From Nothophaeocryptopus gaeumannii (Eukaryota > Ascomycota > Dothideomycetes > Mycosphaerellales > Mycosphaerellaceae): a stretch of 64,000 nt of DNA. Position 1 is the stretch's first letter. Each line of letters opens with the position of its first letter. Location of the stretch: assembly GCA_031771865.1 (NCBI GenBank), contig JASISA010000010.1, positions 1,612,001 through 1,676,000 of the forward strand. The letters run 5' to 3'. Positions 61,598 through 64,000 of this stretch are shown here, one piece after another. The notes below the pieces were generated by a model. That model searched no databases, had not been told where the DNA came from, and was given only the letters and a program-made list of their open reading frames with translations. The translations under genes were made by a program, and so were the position numbers.

Positions 61598-61784
61598 TCA
61601 ACCAGCTTTATTCCAGCAAACCTGATAGTATTGCTGTCCCGAACTCTTACAGCGCTTATCGAACTCGCAAGTATCCTAGTCGCCAGAACCCGTCAATCCG
61701 AACTTTTCAACCGACCCGGTTCCTTGTGTTAGGACTTACGATATTCTTCCCCGTCAACAGTTTCGCCTTAGTGCACTGAGAGTT
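61598..61784 (-). pseudogene. Second, 5-prime-incomplete copy of the cysteine-rich gene
   Basis: Two 3-prime exons are recognisable: 61784-61740 (NSQCTKAKLLTGKNI) and 61675-61598 (DTCEFDKRC, QQYYQVCWNKAG then stop), joined by a 64 bp intron (GTAAGT...GACTAG). The cysteine spacing 13-5-10 is identical to the neighbouring gene, and DNA identity over the last exon is obvious by eye. The neighbour has no intron at this point. No signal-peptide exon is visible upstream within about 400 bp; a weak leader with FSMISSSAE at about 61830 is the only candidate. The copy may be a truncated relic or use a distant first exon. Confidence 0.5.
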
Positions 61785-62383
61785 CTGGACCCAAAATCTC
61801 GTGTTGAACCTTTGGTCTTTGATATCGGTACCTCAGCTGACGAAGAAATCATGGAGAACGCTATTGAGAGCCATCTGACATAGTCAAAGTCGCCCTACAT
61901 CTTCAGGAGGTCTTCTCTCAGAAATATGGGTTTGAGACAGAGAGATTCGCTCTCAGCGCTACAGCTCATATTGAAAAGCTCGAGAAGGCAGGAGAAACAT
62001 GTTTGACATGGTCGAAATCAGGCTCATTTCCCAGGGGCCATTCTCCTAAAGATCTCGTTCTCAGTCTCTGGAATTCGCCCTCAGTATCACAGTCGACGCC
62101 CAAATCGTCGAGAAAGCATGGAGAGTGCGTTTGACTTAGCCAAAACAGTCCTGTTTTGAAGTCATGCCTCTCACGGAATCAATTTTACCACTCAAGGAAT
62201 CTGCTCTCAACGGCACAGTAAGCATCTGATACACGGAGATAGGGAACGAGGTAGGCCATCTCAACCCGTCATCCATGCAATATCATCTACAATCTCCTAT
62301 AAACAATCGAGTGTTCCTGTTTCACTTGACCAATTTCCCATCATCTCTCATAATCATCACTTCATCTACAAATCCCAGACATC
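61785..62383. other. Intergenic with degenerate tandem repeat
   Basis: Carries three imperfect copies of a roughly 125 bp unit (see the repeat entry). No gene. Confidence 0.5.
61860..62230 (+). repeat. Degenerate ~125 bp tandem repeat, three copies
   Basis: Anchor words recur in the same order: GAGAGCCATCTGACATAGTC (61871), then about 125 bp on GAAACATGTTTGACATGGTC, then GAGTGCGTTTGACTTAGCC. Between them TTCTCTCAGA, GAATTCGCYCTCAG and CGAGAAGGCAGGAGA or CGAGAAAGCATGGAGA alternate. The copies are diverged, so the array is old. It lies at the 3-prime end of the CH-domain gene. Confidence 0.55.
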
Positions 62384-63988
62384 CTACTGCTCAGCCCACT
62401 CCCTCACCAACGCCTCGAGCAACCCAACCGTCTTCTCCCGATGTCCATTCACAATATCCATCGCGTGAACCCCCACCACCGCGTTAGCTCCGCTCACACT
62501 ATGCTGATCGAGCGCGTGGAGAGAAATCTCCACATTGAACGCTCTCACAACGTCGCTGCGGCAGGGCATCTTGAGGTGCTGCGAGAGTGCGCGGCCGCCC
62601 TTGCCGGATTGGAGATCGCTGGAGAGGATCGTCTCGTCAGGTAGGCGGATCGTGAGCGTGTCGAAGTCCACGTTGGATGCGCGGTCGATTTTGGTGTCGT
62701 TGGAGAAGAGGAGGATTTCAACGAGGTGGGCGATTTTCACGCCGTCGCGGAGGTCGATGGCGAGGTTGGAGATGTGGTAGACGACTTCGTCGAGAGGGTC
62801 TTGAATGTGGGTGACGTCGTAGTCCATGTGCTTGAGCGTGCGAGCGACATCTCCGACCGTTGGAAACAGGAAGCTGCCGAAGGTGTTGAGGACTTCCAGG
62901 GATGTCTTGTGCGCGGAGCTGGCCTTGAATAGGCATCGCTCGATAATGCCGTTGGCCTTCGCCTGATCCAGTAGCCAGATGAGCATGATACCGCGAATCA
63001 TTGTCTTGCGCCAGCGAACATGCTCGAGAGTCGTGCGTTCGGGCAGCTTATTGGTATCGATGTCGGCTGGAACGATGAAGAGAGCTTTGAAGAAGCCGAT
63101 AAAGGTGCGTCGGTCAGCGAACGTATCCAGTGACATATCGCGAGCTGCAAAGGAATCGTGAGGGCGGTCGCAAGCCTTGGCGTACTTCCTGCCCGCGACG
63201 ACCTGCGCTGCTGCGGTCAGAGCGGCTTCATCGTAGGTGTCGAGAAACAGCTTCTGTAGGTTCTTCTCCAGGGCAATGTCGGATGCCGGGTTGCGGATTG
63301 ATGCCTGGTCTTTCGGCTGAGCGAGGGCACCGAAGACGAGCGATGCGCTGAGACGTTGGAAGAGAGAAGTGACATGCGGCTGGTTGTAGTACTCGAGCAG
63401 CGAGGCGACCAGATCATCTTCGCTCGTCGGCGAGGAGCCTTCGTTCTCGGCAGCGGCGAAGATGTCGTTGATGATTGCAGTAAGCTCAGTCTCTTGTTTG
63501 TCAAGCCAGTGGTCTCCGTACAGAGCTGGCTCCTTGATCTCCCCATCCAAGACGGGGTACTGGGAGAGTTGAGCCGCCTGTTGTTGGGTGCGCTTAGACT
63601 GAATGAAGTCGCGAATCTTTGGCTTCAGATCGTCTTTGGAGACCTTCGAAGGTGGAGTCGCTCGCGGGCGCAGACTTGTTCCTCCTACTGCGTGGTACTG
63701 TTGCGTCCTGTGTCTGTGCTCAATCTCCTCTTTTGTCGCTGGAACGTTGAAGCGGGCATGTGCAGGGATTGTGGAGTGCCTTGGTGGGTTCTTGCGGAAG
63801 TCGATCACCTTGAGAGGACGCGCTTGTGTGGCTTCGCGCTGCTGGGGTAGATTGATTGGTACGCTATTGCGAGGAATGACCGACTGGCGGGAGCGCCATG
63901 CGGCAGTTGGCTGATGAATGCTTGGACGCTGGCGGACATTGTCTTCGGTAGGGTCAGAGACGCCGAGATTCTTCATTTGCTTGATCAT
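62384..63988 (-). CDS. ASPM/Asp-like calponin-homology protein, partial at window edge
   Basis: The open frame runs from the window's right edge (in-frame Met at 63988; the true start may lie beyond 64000) to a TAG at 62384, with at least 534 aa. The first 200 residues are disordered and basic (RPLKVIDFRKNPPRH). There follow helical segments (LEYYNQPHVTSLFQRLSASL, DRRTFIGFFKALFIVPADID) and LEHVRWRKTMIRGIMLIWLL. Then comes a CH domain: FLFPTVGDVARTLKHMDYDV, DPLDEVVYHISNLAIDLRDG and VKIAHLVEILLFSND. That is the CH arrangement of the abnormal spindle (Asp/ASPM) family, which acts at spindle poles with microtubules and actin. IQ motifs that normally follow the CH region in this family are absent: the frame ends at REWAEQ, just before the degenerate repeat. 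This may be a true short form, a missed intron or a truncation. Confidence 0.75.
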   Translation of the reverse strand: MIKQMKNLGVSDPTEDNVRQRPSIHQPTAAWRSRQSVIPRNSVPINLPQQREATQARPLKVIDFRKNPPRHSTIPAHARFNVPATKEEIEHRHRTQQYHAVGGTSLRPRATPPSKVSKDDLKPKIRDFIQSKRTQQQAAQLSQYPVLDGEIKEPALYGDHWLDKQETELTAIINDIFAAAENEGSSPTSEDDLVASLLEYYNQPHVTSLFQRLSASLVFGALAQPKDQASIRNPASDIALEKNLQKLFLDTYDEAALTAAAQVVAGRKYAKACDRPHDSFAARDMSLDTFADRRTFIGFFKALFIVPADIDTNKLPERTTLEHVRWRKTMIRGIMLIWLLDQAKANGIIERCLFKASSAHKTSLEVLNTFGSFLFPTVGDVARTLKHMDYDVTHIQDPLDEVVYHISNLAIDLRDGVKIAHLVEILLFSNDTKIDRASNVDFDTLTIRLPDETILSSDLQSGKGGRALSQHLKMPCRSDVVRAFNVEISLHALDQHSVSGANAVVGVHAMDIVNGHREKTVGLLEALVREWAEQ

Positions 63989-64000
63989 GCATTGCTCAGC

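Overview
The window is nuclear DNA from a filamentous ascomycete (Pezizomycotina). The evidence is short GT-AG introns (about 50-120 bp, several with CTGAC-type branch sites), intron-poor genes, and fungal gene families: SWI1 with an ARID domain, SPX-RING, an ACS/Dal5-type MFS transporter, 2EXR F-box-like proteins and fungal-type kinases. The class Dothideomycetes, perhaps near Mycosphaerellales, is an inference from gene content, the effector-like cysteine-rich genes and the ectopic MAT-type HMG sequence. It is not proven by any single marker.

Layout, left to right. 1-5 kb: two tandem, same-strand, diverged paralogues of an unrecognised acidic protein, preceded by a stretch that looks like decayed coding DNA. 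5.5-11.3 kb: a ubiquitin-like/AN1 zinc-finger protein, an unrecognised protein, and an FBXO21-like F-box protein. 12.7-22.9 kb is an accessory block with low gene density: a CmcJ/AsaB-type oxidoreductase, a broken unrecognised gene, a small two-exon gene, a BBE-like FAD oxidoreductase whose N-terminal part is frame-disrupted, a small protein kinase and an omega-like GST. 23.2-34.4 kb is a housekeeping block: SPX-RING protein, JJJ1 ribosome-biogenesis cochaperone, Mediator MED14 and APC/C subunit APC2, the last two divergent from one intergenic region. 35-38.8 kb: a three-exon MFS transporter, one intact 2EXR protein and one 2EXR reading frame interrupted by a TGA. 39.1-49.7 kb: TFIIIC subunit TFC4, COX assembly factor COA6, SWI1 and a small basic/acidic three-exon protein.

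From 50.4 to 52 kb there is a 0.3 kb AT-rich element with terminal inverted repeats, then a degenerate gene carrying a MATA-type HMG box (mating-type MAT1-2-1-like). The serine-codon intron typical of that family is kept, but the frame is broken by deletions. This is the most unusual locus in the window. From 52.5 kb on: DOP1 and MON1, divergent membrane-trafficking genes; a pair of tandem small cysteine-rich (probably secreted) genes that differ by one intron; degenerate roughly 125 bp repeats; and an ASPM/Asp-like CH-domain protein that runs into the right edge.

Several loci share one theme. Large essential genes have perfect frames, while accessory genes carry single-base deletions or lone stop codons. 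That argues for genuine pseudogenisation of dispensable genes rather than a generally error-prone assembly, although local assembly errors cannot be excluded from sequence alone.
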